Notes: a model not told the origin generated them from the letters alone. DNA of 64,000 nucleotides from Halomonas rhizosphaerae (GCF_030010555.1 NZ_JASCQP010000015.1:62001-126000); one strand, 5' to 3'. Positions 54,375-63,436 are shown, counted from the stretch's first letter. Translations and numbers: made by a program.

Positions 54375-54823
54375 TGCTGGCCTCCCCGCGGTGACAGGTC
54401 GAGCTCGAAGTAGTCGCCGTCCTTGGTGAGCCGGTAGCCGAGCCGGGCAAGCAGCATCTGGTCGGCCACCGGGAGGTGGGTGGAGTCGGCATAGAGGCGA
54501 CGTCCCTCGGCATGGGCGCTCTCGCTGACCAGCGCCAGCAGCCGTGAGCCGACGCCGCGCCGCCGGGTCGTCCTGCGCACGCAGAGGTTCGACAGCCACC
54601 AGGCGTCCTGGTCGGGCTTCACCGCCACAGCGCCCAGCAGCCGGTCGTTGAAGCGGGCGCAGCTGAACAGGTGGCCACTCGCGAGATGGTCTCGGATGAA
54701 GTCGTCCACGGGCAAGGGCAGGCGCTCGGCGGGAGCGTCGGCGTAGATGCGCGCGAGGTCGAGGCGTATCTGGGCATCCGCTTCCCAGGCGGCCTGGTCG
54801 ACCTGTTGAAGGGTCACCGGCAT
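54371..54823 (-). CDS. PanM/PanZ-like GNAT acetyltransferase
   Basis: A 150-residue GNAT-fold protein. The block ARFNDRLLGAVAV followed by LSNLCVRRTTRRRGVGSRLL (acetyl-CoA loop R-R-G-V-G) resembles PanM/PanZ. That protein senses acetyl-CoA and triggers maturation of the aspartate decarboxylase PanD for pantothenate synthesis. An N-terminal DLARIYADAPAERL also fits. I infer the PanM link from these blocks; panD is not in the window. The stop overlaps the asmA start (ATGA). Confidence 0.72.
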   Translation of the reverse strand: MPVTLQQVDQAAWEADAQIRLDLARIYADAPAERLPLPVDDFIRDHLASGHLFSCARFNDRLLGAVAVKPDQDAWWLSNLCVRRTTRRRGVGSRLLALVSESAHAEGRRLYADSTHLPVADQMLLARLGYRLTKDGDYFELDLSPRGGQQ

Positions 54824-54905
54824 GCGTGATTCTCCTTGAGCCGGGGCGGCGGGGTCGCCACCACTGTAATGGCCCGCATTGTAGCGGATGGGGCAGGCGA
54901 TTCAC

Positions 54906-54911
54906 TATAAT
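54906..54911 (+). promoter_or_regulatory. candidate -10 of the his operon promoter
   Basis: A perfect TATAAT at 54906-54911, 105 bp before hisB, in otherwise GC-rich DNA. No good -35 is seen at 16-18 bp, so activity may need an activator. No leader peptide rich in histidine codons or attenuator hairpin is visible between it and hisB. Confidence 0.45.
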
Positions 54912-55016
54912 GGCAGGCTCGCGGCGTCAGGCACAGCACCCGGCGCCCTTCCGCCTTGCCGGCCGGTGGCCATCACCGGCCCCTCTCGACACGCGCCCCG
55001 GCGCTGGAGACCCGAC

Positions 55017-55610
55017 ATGTCCGAGCGTATCGCCACGGTCACCCGGAACACCCGGGAAACCCAGATCACGGTGACCATCAATCTCGACGGCGAGGGGCGC
55101 CTGGCCTGCGAGACCGGCGTGCCCTTCCTCGACCACATGCTCGACCAGGTGGCCCGCCATGGCCTGATAGACCTCGACATCGAGGCGGTGGGCGACCTGC
55201 ACATCGATGACCACCATACCGTAGAGGACCTCGGCATCACCCTGGGCCAGGCCTTCCATCAGGCGATCGGCGACAAGCGCGGCATCCACCGCTACGGCCA
55301 TGCCTACGTCCCCCTGGACGAGGCCCTGTCGCGGGTGGTGGTAGACTTCTCCGGCCGCCCGGGACTCTTCATGGACGTCGAGTTCACCCGCGCCAGCATC
55401 GGCCGCCTGGATACCCAGCTGTTCTGGGAGTTCTTCCAGGGCTTCGTCAACCATGCCCGGGTGACCCTGCACATCGACAACCTGAAGGGCTTCAACGCCC
55501 ACCATCAGGCGGAAACCATCTTCAAGGCCTTCGGCCGCGCGCTGCGCATGGCCGTGGCACCGGACCCGCGCATGGCCGGCCAGATGCCGTCCACCAAGGG
55601 CAGTCTCTGA
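55017..55610 (+). CDS. hisB: imidazoleglycerol-phosphate dehydratase
   Basis: A 197-residue monofunctional dehydratase (sixth step of histidine synthesis), without the phosphatase domain fused to E. coli HisB. Metal-binding duplicates are visible: [15 protein letters not shown] and [15 protein letters not shown] in the first half, and [16 protein letters not shown] in the second. The ATG at 55017 has GGAG 7 nt upstream and heads the hisB-hisH-hisA-hisF run. Confidence 0.96.
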   Translation: MSERIATVTRNTRETQITVTINLDGEGRLACETGVPFLDHMLDQVARHGLIDLDIEAVGDLHIDDHHTVEDLGITLGQAFHQAIGDKRGIHRYGHAYVPLDEALSRVVVDFSGRPGLFMDVEFTRASIGRLDTQLFWEFFQGFVNHARVTLHIDNLKGFNAHHQAETIFKAFGRALRMAVAPDPRMAGQMPSTKGSL

Positions 55611-55641
55611 GGCCGCCAAACGATCACACGAGGAGCGCTCC

Positions 55642-56283
55642 ATGACCATTGCCGTCATCGACTACGGGATGGGCAACCTGCATTCCGTCGCCAAGGCACT
55701 GGAACACGTCACCCACGAGAACGTGATCGTGACGCGGGATGCCCGTCGCATCCGCGGCGCCACCCGCCTGGTGCTGCCCGGCCAGGGCGCCATCCGCGAC
55801 TGCATGGGCGAGCTCGAGAAGACCGAACTGCGTGGCCTGGTCGAGGAACTGCTCGCCCGCCAGGCCAAGCCGCTGCTCGGCATCTGCGTCGGCCAGCAGA
55901 TGCTGCTCGATCATAGCGAGGAGAACGGCGGCATCGGCTGTCTGGGTTTCCTGCGCGGCGAGGTGAGGAAGTTCCCGACCGACATGCGCGATGACCGGAA
56001 CAATCGCCTCAAGGTGCCCCACATGGGCTGGAACCTGGTGCACCAGCACCATGACCACCCCCTGTGGGCAGGCATCGACCAGGACGAGCACTTCTACTTC
56101 GTGCACAGCTACTATGTCGACGCCACCGACGACGCCACGGTATTCGGCACCACCGAGTATGGTCGCGTGAATGCCCATGTGGCCATCGGCCGCGATGCCA
56201 CCTTCGCCGTGCAGTTCCACCCGGAGAAGAGCTCCCGGGCCGGCCTCAAGCTGCTGGAAAACTTCGTTCAATGGACGCCCTGA
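55642..56283 (+). CDS. hisH: imidazole glycerol phosphate synthase, glutaminase subunit
   Basis: A 213-residue class I amidotransferase that supplies ammonia to HisF. The nucleophile is Cys82 in PLLGICVGQQMLL; the His/Glu pair is in AVQFHPEKSS near 195. The N-terminal IDYGMGNLHSVAKALEHV and PGQGAIRDCM oxyanion region are typical. It lies 31 bp after hisB. Confidence 0.97.
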   Translation: MTIAVIDYGMGNLHSVAKALEHVTHENVIVTRDARRIRGATRLVLPGQGAIRDCMGELEKTELRGLVEELLARQAKPLLGICVGQQMLLDHSEENGGIGCLGFLRGEVRKFPTDMRDDRNNRLKVPHMGWNLVHQHHDHPLWAGIDQDEHFYFVHSYYVDATDDATVFGTTEYGRVNAHVAIGRDATFAVQFHPEKSSRAGLKLLENFVQWTP

Positions 56284-56361
56284 GCGGCGACACACTTCAC
56301 GGGAGTGGCCGCCGCGCCACCATTCAGGGCGCCCGTGGCCGCGCCAACCGAGGACACTGAC

Positions 56362-57108
56362 ATGCTGGTAATTCCCGCCATCGACCTCAAGGACGGCAAG
56401 TGCGTCCGCCTCAAGCAGGGCCGCATGGACGATGCCACCACCTATGGCGACGACCCGGTGGCCATGGCCGCCCGCTGGGTCGAGGCCGGCGTCCGGCGCC
56501 TCCACCTGGTCGACCTGAACGGCGCCTTCGAGGGCACGCCGGTCAACGGCGAGGCGGTCACCGCCATCGCCCGCGCCTGGCCCGACCTGCCCATCCAGAT
56601 CGGCGGCGGCATCCGCAGCGCCCGTACCATCGAGCACTACCTCGAGGCGGGGGTCTCCTACGTGATCATCGGCACCAAGGCGGTCAAGGAACCGGCCTTC
56701 GTCGGCGAGATGTGCAAGGCCTTTCCCGGCCACGTGATCGTCGGCCTGGACGCCCGGGATGGCTTCGTGGCCACCGACGGCTGGGCCGAGGTCTCGACGG
56801 TGAAGGCCACTGACCTGGCCAAGCGCTTCGCCGACGACGGCGTCTCCAGCATCGTCTACACCGACATCGCCCGCGACGGCATGATGTCCGGCGTCAACGT
56901 CGAGGCCACCGCTCAGCTTGCCCGCGAGGGGGGCCTGCCGGTGATCGCCTCCGGCGGGGTGACCGACCTCGATGACCTGCGCGCCCTGATCGCGGCCGGC
57001 GAGCCGGGGATCCTGGGGGCCATCACCGGGCGGGCCATCTACGAGGGCAGCCTCGACGTGGCCGAGGCGCAACGGCTCTGCGACGAACTCAGCCACAAGG
57101 GGAGCTGA
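56362..57108 (+). CDS. hisA: ProFAR isomerase
   Basis: A 248-residue (beta/alpha)8 enzyme that isomerises the ProFAR aminoaldose to a ketose. Catalytic Asp8 is in [15 protein letters not shown], and the second Asp is in [13 protein letters not shown] near 130. Half-barrel repeats QIGGGIR and VIASGGVTD mark the phosphate sites. GAGGA is 8 nt before the ATG at 56362; a frame open further upstream has no ribosome site. Followed by hisF after 3 bp. Confidence 0.97.
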   Translation: MLVIPAIDLKDGKCVRLKQGRMDDATTYGDDPVAMAARWVEAGVRRLHLVDLNGAFEGTPVNGEAVTAIARAWPDLPIQIGGGIRSARTIEHYLEAGVSYVIIGTKAVKEPAFVGEMCKAFPGHVIVGLDARDGFVATDGWAEVSTVKATDLAKRFADDGVSSIVYTDIARDGMMSGVNVEATAQLAREGGLPVIASGGVTDLDDLRALIAAGEPGILGAITGRAIYEGSLDVAEAQRLCDELSHKGS

Positions 57109-57111
57109 TCC

Positions 57112-57885
57112 ATGGGACTCGCCAAGCGCATCATTCCGTGCCTGGACGTGGACGCCGGCCGCGTGGTCAAGGGCGTCAACTTCATCGGCATCCGCGACGC
57201 CGGTGACCCGGTGGAAATCGCCCAGCGCTACAACCAGCAGGGCGCCGACGAGATCACCTTCCTCGACATCACGGCGAGCCACGAGGACCGCGACACCACG
57301 GTGGAGATGGTCGAGCGCATCGCGGGCGAGGTGTTCATCCCCCTGACCGTGGGCGGTGGCATCCGCACCTGCGACGACATCCGCACCATGCTCAACGCCG
57401 GCGCCGACAAGGTGTCGATCAACACCGCCGCGGTGACCAATCCCGACTTCGTGCACGAGGCCGCCGAGCGCTTCGGCAGCCAGTGCATCGTGGTGGCCAT
57501 CGACGCCAAGAAGGTCTCCGGGGAAGGCGAGCCGGACCGCTGGGAGATCTTCACCCATGGCGGACGCCGCCCCACCGGGCTGGATGCCGTGGAGTGGGCG
57601 AAGCAGATGGTGGCCTACGGCGCCGGAGAACTGCTGCTGACCAGCATGGATCGCGACGGCACCAAGGTCGGCTTCGACCTGGGGGTGACCCGCGCCATCG
57701 CAGACGCGGTGAGCGTGCCGGTGATCGCCTCCGGCGGGGTCGGCAACCTCGACCACCTGGTCGAGGGCGTCATCGAGGGCGGCGCCGACGCGGTGCTGGC
57801 GGCCAGCATCTTCCACTTCGGCGAATACACCATTCCCGAGGCCAAGCGCTACATGGCCGAGCGGGGGATCGAGATGCGGCTGTAG
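57112..57885 (+). CDS. hisF: imidazole glycerol phosphate synthase, cyclase subunit
   Basis: A 257-residue (beta/alpha)8 cyclase, partner of HisH. Catalytic Asp11 is in [19 protein letters not shown] and Asp near 130 in [15 protein letters not shown]. Phosphate-binding loops [10 protein letters not shown] and [10 protein letters not shown] are intact. It makes imidazole glycerol phosphate and AICAR. No hisI or hisE follows; a terminator ends the operon. Confidence 0.97.
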   Translation: MGLAKRIIPCLDVDAGRVVKGVNFIGIRDAGDPVEIAQRYNQQGADEITFLDITASHEDRDTTVEMVERIAGEVFIPLTVGGGIRTCDDIRTMLNAGADKVSINTAAVTNPDFVHEAAERFGSQCIVVAIDAKKVSGEGEPDRWEIFTHGGRRPTGLDAVEWAKQMVAYGAGELLLTSMDRDGTKVGFDLGVTRAIADAVSVPVIASGGVGNLDHLVEGVIEGGADAVLAASIFHFGEYTIPEAKRYMAERGIEMRL

Positions 57886-57894
57886 GAAAACGAC

Positions 57895-57920
57895 GGGCTC
57901 GCCATTTGGCGAGCCCCTTG
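57895..57920 (+). terminator. terminator of the his operon
   Basis: A 9-bp perfect stem (GGGCTCGCC and complement) with loop ATTT, followed by CTTGC. The A-rich GGAAAACGAC before it means it can also act on the convergent DUF416 gene. Confidence 0.8.
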
Positions 57921-57939
57921 CATTCTGGCCGGCCTGGGT

Positions 57940-58524
57940 CTACTCCTCGGCGGAGAGGCCCAGGTTGCTGACGCCCTCGTTGCGCCCCAGCCGACGCAGC
58001 GCCTTGAGTGCCTCGCGATCCAGCTCTCCCGCCTCCACGGCCTCGAGCACCGCGTCCTGGAAGTCGTTCTCGTCCGCCATCAGCGGATGGCCGCGCACCA
58101 GCTCGCCCAGCCGCGCGGCGTCCTCCTCGCCCTCGGTGAGCTCGATATAGGCTCGCACCCCGCTGCGGGACGCCCGGCTGACCTCCAGCACCGCCTCCGG
58201 GGCCTCGCCGCGCAGGGTGTCGAGCAGCGCCGAGAGGGCCACCACCGCCTCCAGGGCACGACGGGCACCGAAGCTGTCGTCTTCGCCGGGGGGCTCCAGG
58301 TCGGCGAGCTTCTCGGCCTGGCGGTCGAAGTCGATGCGTGCCTCCTTCACCGCCAGCCGCTCCCAGACCAGGTCCAGGATCACCCTGATGCCATGCGGGT
58401 CGCCTTGGCCGGTGGTTTCGGCGTAGAGGCGGTAGTTGGGCAGCAGTCGCTCGCAGAGCGCCGCCATGAAGGCCTGCTGGCGTCGCGGGTCGAGCTGCTG
58501 CAGGCGTTGGAAGAAGCCGCTCAT
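57940..58524 (-). CDS. DUF416 (YjaG family) protein
   Basis: A 194-residue, mostly helical cytoplasmic protein. The pattern FFQRLQQLDPRRQQAFMAALCERLLPNY at the N-terminus, with YAETTGQGDP and VWERLAV, matches the DUF416/YjaG family. The acidic HPLMADENDFQ segment is near 140. The family has no established function. The ATG at 58524 has GGAG 4-5 nt upstream. Convergent with hisF. Confidence 0.85.
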   Translation of the reverse strand: MSGFFQRLQQLDPRRQQAFMAALCERLLPNYRLYAETTGQGDPHGIRVILDLVWERLAVKEARIDFDRQAEKLADLEPPGEDDSFGARRALEAVVALSALLDTLRGEAPEAVLEVSRASRSGVRAYIELTEGEEDAARLGELVRGHPLMADENDFQDAVLEAVEAGELDREALKALRRLGRNEGVSNLGLSAEE

Positions 58525-58696
58525 GGAGTCTCCTTGGGATCCTGTTGTCCGAGTTCTCGATGGATGGCAAGGGGCGTCGGGGGCAGGCCGGAGGGGAGGT
58601 CCTACGCAAGGGAAGGCGTCGGTAGCGCCCAGGGATGGGTTCACAGCGCCTCCCCATAGGCCTGTCGCCGAATCAGCCCCGCTGACGTTTCGCAGA

Positions 58697-58990
58697 TCAA
58701 GGCCATAGAAGCTCCGCCGGGGCACGCCCACGGGGATCGAACAGCACGCCCTCGGCGACCAGCCGCTTGCGCTGCTCATCGGCCCCGCCGTGATCGGCCA
58801 GCTTGCGGGAGGCGGTGATGACCCGGAACCAGGGCAGGCCGTGGCCGGTGGGCAGCTCACGCAGGGCCCGTGCCACCAGGCGCGGCGTGGCGCCCTCGGT
58901 CATCGCGGCGATGCGCCCGTAGGTGGTCACCCGGCCGGGCGGGATCTCGGCCAGGATGGTCAGTATCTGTTCCCGCAGCTCCGGCTTCAT
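58697..58990 (-). CDS. alkyltransferase-like protein (ATL, MGMT family)
   Basis: A 97-residue protein of the O6-alkylguanine alkyltransferase-like family. It has the DNA-binding helix-turn-helix PPGRVTTYGRIAAM and the arginine-finger RLVARALR. The active-site PCHRV of true alkyltransferases is PWFRV at residues 53-57. The alkyl-acceptor Cys is Trp, as in ATLs, and the usual His is Phe. ATLs bind alkylated guanine and flag it for nucleotide excision repair rather than repairing it. It starts 56 bp from the divergent amidotransferase-like gene. Confidence 0.9.
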   Translation of the reverse strand: MKPELREQILTILAEIPPGRVTTYGRIAAMTEGATPRLVARALRELPTGHGLPWFRVITASRKLADHGGADEQRKRLVAEGVLFDPRGRAPAELLWP

Positions 58991-59046
58991 GTACCCTTGC
59001 GCTCCGTCCCGTCCGTCACTCGGTATTCCATCAAGGCGAGGCCCGC

Positions 59047-59745
59047 ATGCACGTTCACCTTCTCCAGCACAGCCCCCACCAGGGACCGGCCCGCATCGCC
59101 GACTGGCTTGCCAGCATGGGCCACAGCCATACCGTCTTCCACCTCGATGCGGGGGAGCTGCCGCCGCGGCTGGCCGACGGCGATGCGCTGATCGTGCTCG
59201 ACGGCCCGGAGGGCAGCCTCGAGGATGGCCAGTGCCCCTGGCTCAGAGGCGAGCGCAAGCTGATCCACCAGGCGCTGGACGCCAACAAGCCGCTGCTGGG
59301 GATCGGCTTCGGCGCCCGGCTGATCGCCGAGGCGCTGGGGGCGGTGGTGGCCCGCGGCACCGTGGCCGAGACCGGCTGGCACCGGGTGGACCTCGCCCCG
59401 CTGAGCCCCGTCGACCTGCCTGACACCTTCGAGGCCTTCATGTGGCACCGCGAGGTCTTCGCGCTGCCCGACTATGCCCTGGCGCTGGGCCGCAGCGAGG
59501 CCAGTTCGCTGCAGGGCTTCACCTGGGACGACGGCCGGGTGGTGGCCCTGCTCTGCCATCTGGAGGCCACCGCCGCCAGCGTCACCGCCCTGCTCGACCA
59601 TCAGGCGCCGCCCGAGGGCAGCGAGACCAGCCTCCATGCCCAGGACCGGGCGGCAATGCTCGACGACCCAAGGCGCTTCGACCGGCTGGCCCCGCTGCTC
59701 GACCGCCTGCTCAGCCAGTGGCTGGGCAGCACGGCCGCGGCATGA
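59047..59745 (+). CDS. class I glutamine amidotransferase-like protein lacking the catalytic Cys
   Basis: A 232-residue protein with the class I amidotransferase fold: ALIVLDGPEGSLEDGQCPWL in the oxyanion region and KPLLGIGFGARLIAEALGA, where the nucleophile elbow G-I-C-x-G is G85-I86-G87-F88-G89. The cysteine is therefore glycine. FMWHREVFALP retains a histidine near 140, and a VALLCHLEA segment stands where HxE would be. It is not expected to hydrolyse glutamine. Close relatives with intact Cys are uncharacterised amidotransferases in Pseudomonas-like bacteria. The ATG at 59047 has GAGG 5 nt upstream. It ends 4 bp from the convergent mnmH. Confidence 0.85.
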   Translation: MHVHLLQHSPHQGPARIADWLASMGHSHTVFHLDAGELPPRLADGDALIVLDGPEGSLEDGQCPWLRGERKLIHQALDANKPLLGIGFGARLIAEALGAVVARGTVAETGWHRVDLAPLSPVDLPDTFEAFMWHREVFALPDYALALGRSEASSLQGFTWDDGRVVALLCHLEATAASVTALLDHQAPPEGSETSLHAQDRAAMLDDPRRFDRLAPLLDRLLSQWLGSTAAA

Positions 59746-59749
59746 GGGC

Positions 59750-60871
59750 TCAGGCCGACTGGGGCTGCGGCCGGCCGTCCCGGCGCGCCTCGGCGGACCA
59801 CTCCCTGGCGACCTGCAGGCAACTCTCCCAGTCGCCGACGTGGAGGAAGTGGCGCTCGGGGTGCTTCTCCAGCTGGTGGCGATAGAGCGGGTCGTAGTAT
59901 TCGGTCAGCAGCGGGGCCAGCCACGCCTCATGGGCCTGGCGGTTGCCCCGTTCATGCTCGCGGAAGGCGAGCGCCTGTAGCCGCTGCAGGCGTGCCAGTC
60001 GTTCGCTGCCCAGGCGCTTGCGCAACCTGCCCAGGGCGGCGGCGAGCTGCTTGCGCATCAGCGCCCAGCCCAGCCAGTCGCCGAACTGCCGGCGATGGAC
60101 TTCCCAGAGGTCATCGATGTAGTCCTTGCGGATCTGCGCCAGCCGCCAGTCCAGCGGCATCTCGATGCGGATGCGCGGTGCCGACACCATGCCTTCCCAG
60201 AAGCGCAGCGGGATATTGGCCGCCCCGATGCGCCGGGATTCGTCCTCCACCACCACCGGCCCGGGCAGGTCCAGCAGGCGCCGCCCCATGGCATGCTCGA
60301 AGTCGATCTGGCTGGGCGCCGGCAGCGGGTGGCGCCCGAAGGCCGAGCCCTTGTGGCGAGCACAGCCCTCCAGGTCGAGCCCATTGTCGAGAGCCAGGAT
60401 CAGCGGCGTCTTGGCACAGCCGGTGAGGCCGCCCACCACCAGCAGCGGCTGTTCGGCCGCACCGTCGATGCGTGCGCAGAGGGCCTGGCGCATCGCCTTC
60501 CAGCCGCCGCGGATGCGCGGGCGCAGGGTGCCGACATCCGCCAGCCACTGCTGGGCGACCTGGGAGCGCAGCCCGCCACGGAAGCAGTAGATGATGGCAT
60601 CGGGATGGGCGGCGAGAAGCCGCTGCCAGGCGGCGACCCGCGCCGCCTTGAGGCCGCCGCTGACCAGCCGCTCCCCCAGGGCGATGGCGGCGTCCTGGCC
60701 ATGCGCCTTGTAGGCGATCCCCACGAGGTGGCGCTCCTCGTCGTCCATCAGCGGCAGGTTGACTGCCCCTGGCAGGGCACCCTGGGCGAACTCCACCGGC
60801 GCGCGGACATCGATCAGCACGCGCCCTTCTCGCAGCAGTGCGAGGTCGGGCTCGACCAGCGGCAGGCTCAT
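59750..60871 (-). CDS. mnmH: tRNA 2-selenouridine synthase
   Basis: A 373-residue protein (also SelU/YbbB) replacing sulfur by selenium in 2-thiouridine at the wobble position of Lys, Glu and Gln tRNAs. An N-terminal rhodanese domain carries catalytic Cys96 in IIYCFRGGLRSQ. A P-loop domain follows with GGLTGCAKTPL near 148. Here the usual GKT is AKT, and the residue before it is Cys. Then come QIDFEHAMGRRL and VVEDESRRIG. The start overlaps the selD stop by 4 nt, so selenophosphate supply and use are coupled. Confidence 0.93.
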   Translation of the reverse strand: MSLPLVEPDLALLREGRVLIDVRAPVEFAQGALPGAVNLPLMDDEERHLVGIAYKAHGQDAAIALGERLVSGGLKAARVAAWQRLLAAHPDAIIYCFRGGLRSQVAQQWLADVGTLRPRIRGGWKAMRQALCARIDGAAEQPLLVVGGLTGCAKTPLILALDNGLDLEGCARHKGSAFGRHPLPAPSQIDFEHAMGRRLLDLPGPVVVEDESRRIGAANIPLRFWEGMVSAPRIRIEMPLDWRLAQIRKDYIDDLWEVHRRQFGDWLGWALMRKQLAAALGRLRKRLGSERLARLQRLQALAFREHERGNRQAHEAWLAPLLTEYYDPLYRHQLEKHPERHFLHVGDWESCLQVAREWSAEARRDGRPQPQSA

Positions 60872-61905
60872 CCACGCACCTCGATCAACGCTTGCCCGCC
60901 GGCCTTGACGACCTCGCCGAAGGGCACAAGCTCGATGCCGTGCTGGCGGCCGATGCGTTCCACATCGTCCTCCCAGGAGGGGTGCACCGAGAGCAGCAGG
61001 CCACCGGAGGTCTGCGGGTCGCAGAGCCACTGCCAGTGGGCCTCGTCCATCTGCGGCAGACTCGCGCCCAGCGCCTCGCGGTTGCGCTTGGTGCCGCCGG
61101 GCACCGCGCCCTGACGGCGGTAGGCCTCGGCCTCGGCCAGCCGCGGCAGGCGGCGGAAGTTGACCCGGGCGGCCACGCCACTGGCCGTGCAGATCTCGGC
61201 GAGGTGTCCGGCGAGGCCGAAGCCGGTGACGTCGGTCATGGCATGCACACCCTTGACCTTCGCAAGCTCCATGCCGATGGCATTGGACTTGAGCATGGTC
61301 TCCCGCGCCAGGCCTTGGTGGCCGGGCTCGATCAGCCCCTGCTTCTCGGCCGTGGTCAGCAGGCCCACCCCCAGCGGCTTGGTGAGGAACAGCAGGTCGC
61401 CGGGCTTCGCGCCCTTGTTGAGCTTTAGATGTTCGAGGTCGACGAGGCCGTTGACCGCCAGGCCGAAGATCGGCTCCGGGGCGTCGATGGAGTGGCCCCC
61501 GGCAAGCGCCAGGCCGAGCTCGCGACACACCGCCTGGGCACCGGACACCACGTCGCCGGCGACGTCGGCGCCGAGCTTGTCCAGCGGCCAGCCGAGGATG
61601 CCCAGCGCCAGCACCGGCTTGCCGCCCATGGCATAGACGTCGCTGATGGCATTGATCGCCGCGATACGGCCGAAGTCGAAGGGGTCATCGACGATCGGCA
61701 TGAAGAAGTCGGTGGTGGCGATCATGCCGCGACCGTCGCCCAGGTCATAGACGGCGGCGTCCTCGCGCCCCTGGTTGCCGACGATCAGCCGCGAGTGGCT
61801 GGCCCCCGGGCCGGCCTTGGCGAGGATACCGTCAAGCACGTCGGGGGCGATCTTGCAGCCGCAGCCGGCGCCGTGGCTGTACTGGGTCAGGCGGATGGCG
61901 CTCAT
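60868..61905 (-). CDS. selD: selenide, water dikinase
   Basis: A 345-residue enzyme making selenophosphate from selenide and ATP. The N-terminal SHGAGCGCKIAPD gives Cys15 and Lys18, equivalent to catalytic Cys17 and Lys20 of E. coli SelD. The site is cysteine, not selenocysteine. Also visible are DDAAVYDLG-like EDAAVYDLGDGRGMIATTDF and LTKPLGVGLLTTAEK. The ATG at 61905 has AAGGAG 6 nt upstream. It is paired only with mnmH here; no selA, selB or selC is in the window. Confidence 0.96.
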   Translation of the reverse strand: MSAIRLTQYSHGAGCGCKIAPDVLDGILAKAGPGASHSRLIVGNQGREDAAVYDLGDGRGMIATTDFFMPIVDDPFDFGRIAAINAISDVYAMGGKPVLALGILGWPLDKLGADVAGDVVSGAQAVCRELGLALAGGHSIDAPEPIFGLAVNGLVDLEHLKLNKGAKPGDLLFLTKPLGVGLLTTAEKQGLIEPGHQGLARETMLKSNAIGMELAKVKGVHAMTDVTGFGLAGHLAEICTASGVAARVNFRRLPRLAEAEAYRRQGAVPGGTKRNREALGASLPQMDEAHWQWLCDPQTSGGLLLSVHPSWEDDVERIGRQHGIELVPFGEVVKAGGQALIEVRG

Positions 61906-61955
61906 CTCGTTCTCCTTGGCATTCACTACCCGCATTCTACATCAGAGTGGGGGGC

Positions 61956-63335
61956 CTAGAGGGCGTCAAGGGCCTCGGCGAGCTTGTCCACGGCAACCAC
62001 CTCCATGCCCTCGGGCGAGCGCTTGGGGGCATTGCCGCGGGGCACGATGGCCCGCTTGAAGCCGTGCTTGGCCGCCTCGACGATGCGCTCCTGGCCACTG
62101 GGTACCGGGCGGATCTCGCCGGAGAGCCCCACCTCGCCGAACACCACCAGCTCCCGGGGGAGCGGCCGGTTCTGCAGGCTGGAGACCGCCGCCAGCAGCA
62201 CCGCGAGGTCGGCGCTGGTCTCCAGCACCTTGACCCCGCCGACCACGTTGAGGAAGACGTCCTGGTCCCCGGTGAACAGCCCGCCATGGCGATGCAGCAC
62301 CGCCAGCAGCATGGCCAGGCGATTCTGATCGAGGCCCACGGCGACGCGGCGCGGGTTGCCCAGCGCCGACTCGTCGAGCAGCGCCTGGACTTCCACGAGG
62401 ATCGGCCGAGTGCCCTCCCAGACCACCATCACCAGGCTGCCGGCACTCTGCTCCTCGTTGCGCGAGAGGAAGATGGCGCTGGGATTCTTCACCTCCTTGA
62501 GGCCGTGCTCGAGCATGGCGAACACCCCGAGCTCGTTGACCGCGCCGAAACGGTTCTTCTGGCCACGGAGTGTGCGAAAGCGGGAGTCCGCCCCGCCCTC
62601 GAGCAGCAGCGAGGCATCGATCATGTGCTCCAGCACCTTGGGGCCCGCCAGGCTGCCGTCCTTGGTGACGTGCCCCACCAGCATCAGCACGGTATTGCTC
62701 TGCTTGGCGAAGCGGGTCAGGGCCGCAGCGGACTCACGCACCTGGGCCACACCGCCGGGCGCCGAGGCGATGTCCTCCAGGTGCATGGTCTGGATGGAGT
62801 CGATGATCAGGATCTCGGGGCGCTCGCGCTCGGCCACGGCGAGGATGGTCTCGATGCTGGTCTCGGCCAGCATCTTCAGGCCCTGCACCGGCAGCTGCAG
62901 GCGATGGGCGCGCATCGCCACCTGGGAGAGCGACTCCTCGCCGGTGACGTAGACCACCTGGCGGGACTGGGCCAGCTTGCAGGCGGTCTGCAGCAGCAGG
63001 GTCGACTTGCCGGCCCCGGGATGTCCCCCGAGCAGCACCGCCGACCCCGGCACCAGGCCTCCGCCCAGCACCCGGTCGAACTCCGCGAAGGTGGAGGAGA
63101 GCCTGGGTACCTCGCTGAGGTCGACGCTGGCCAGGTCGACCAACTCGCGGGACAGGCCGCCGGCATAGCCGCCGCGCGCGGTCGCGGAGGCGCCCGTGGC
63201 GGCACCGGGCCGCGCCGCCGAGAGACGAACCTCGCTCAGGGTGTTCCACTCCTGACAGCTGCTGCACTGCCCCTGCCACTTGCGGTACTCGGCACCACAC
63301 TCGGTGCAGACGAAGGCGCTCTTCGCTTTGGCCAT
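61956..63335 (-). CDS. radA: DNA repair protein RadA
   Basis: A 459-residue branch-migration helicase/ATPase of the RecA superfamily, the length of E. coli RadA. The N-terminal zinc finger is FVCTECGAEYRKWQGQCSSC. Walker A GGHPGAGKSTL is near 100. The RadA-specific KNRFGAVNELGVF is near 255, and a Lon-like C-terminal domain contains FGEVGLSGEIRPV. It acts in recombinational repair. The ATG at 63335 gives the usual MAKAKSAFVC start. It lies downstream of the NlpE-like gene after a hairpin. Confidence 0.96.
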   Translation of the reverse strand: MAKAKSAFVCTECGAEYRKWQGQCSSCQEWNTLSEVRLSAARPGAATGASATARGGYAGGLSRELVDLASVDLSEVPRLSSTFAEFDRVLGGGLVPGSAVLLGGHPGAGKSTLLLQTACKLAQSRQVVYVTGEESLSQVAMRAHRLQLPVQGLKMLAETSIETILAVAERERPEILIIDSIQTMHLEDIASAPGGVAQVRESAAALTRFAKQSNTVLMLVGHVTKDGSLAGPKVLEHMIDASLLLEGGADSRFRTLRGQKNRFGAVNELGVFAMLEHGLKEVKNPSAIFLSRNEEQSAGSLVMVVWEGTRPILVEVQALLDESALGNPRRVAVGLDQNRLAMLLAVLHRHGGLFTGDQDVFLNVVGGVKVLETSADLAVLLAAVSSLQNRPLPRELVVFGEVGLSGEIRPVPSGQERIVEAAKHGFKRAIVPRGNAPKRSPEGMEVVAVDKLAEALDAL

Positions 63336-63413
63336 GCGGTGCTCTCTCCCACGGTCAGGGCCATCTTTCCATCCGCCACGGGCCTCGTGCCGATGGCATG
63401 CCCGCAACGACAA

Positions 63414-63436
63414 GGGGCGACCCTGAGGGCCGCCCC
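63414..63436 (-). terminator. hairpin after NlpE-like gene
   Basis: A 10-bp stem (GGGGCGACCC against GGGCCGCCCC, one mismatch) with a TGA loop, 20 bp after the NlpE-like stop and 78 bp before radA. A short TTG follows on the minus strand rather than a T run. Confidence 0.55.

Noticed and set aside
59870..60450. Possible frameshift or decay in mnmH because of the AKT P-loop
   Set aside because: The frame is intact over the full family length and the rhodanese Cys and downstream motifs are normal, so I treat it as a variant, not a pseudogene.
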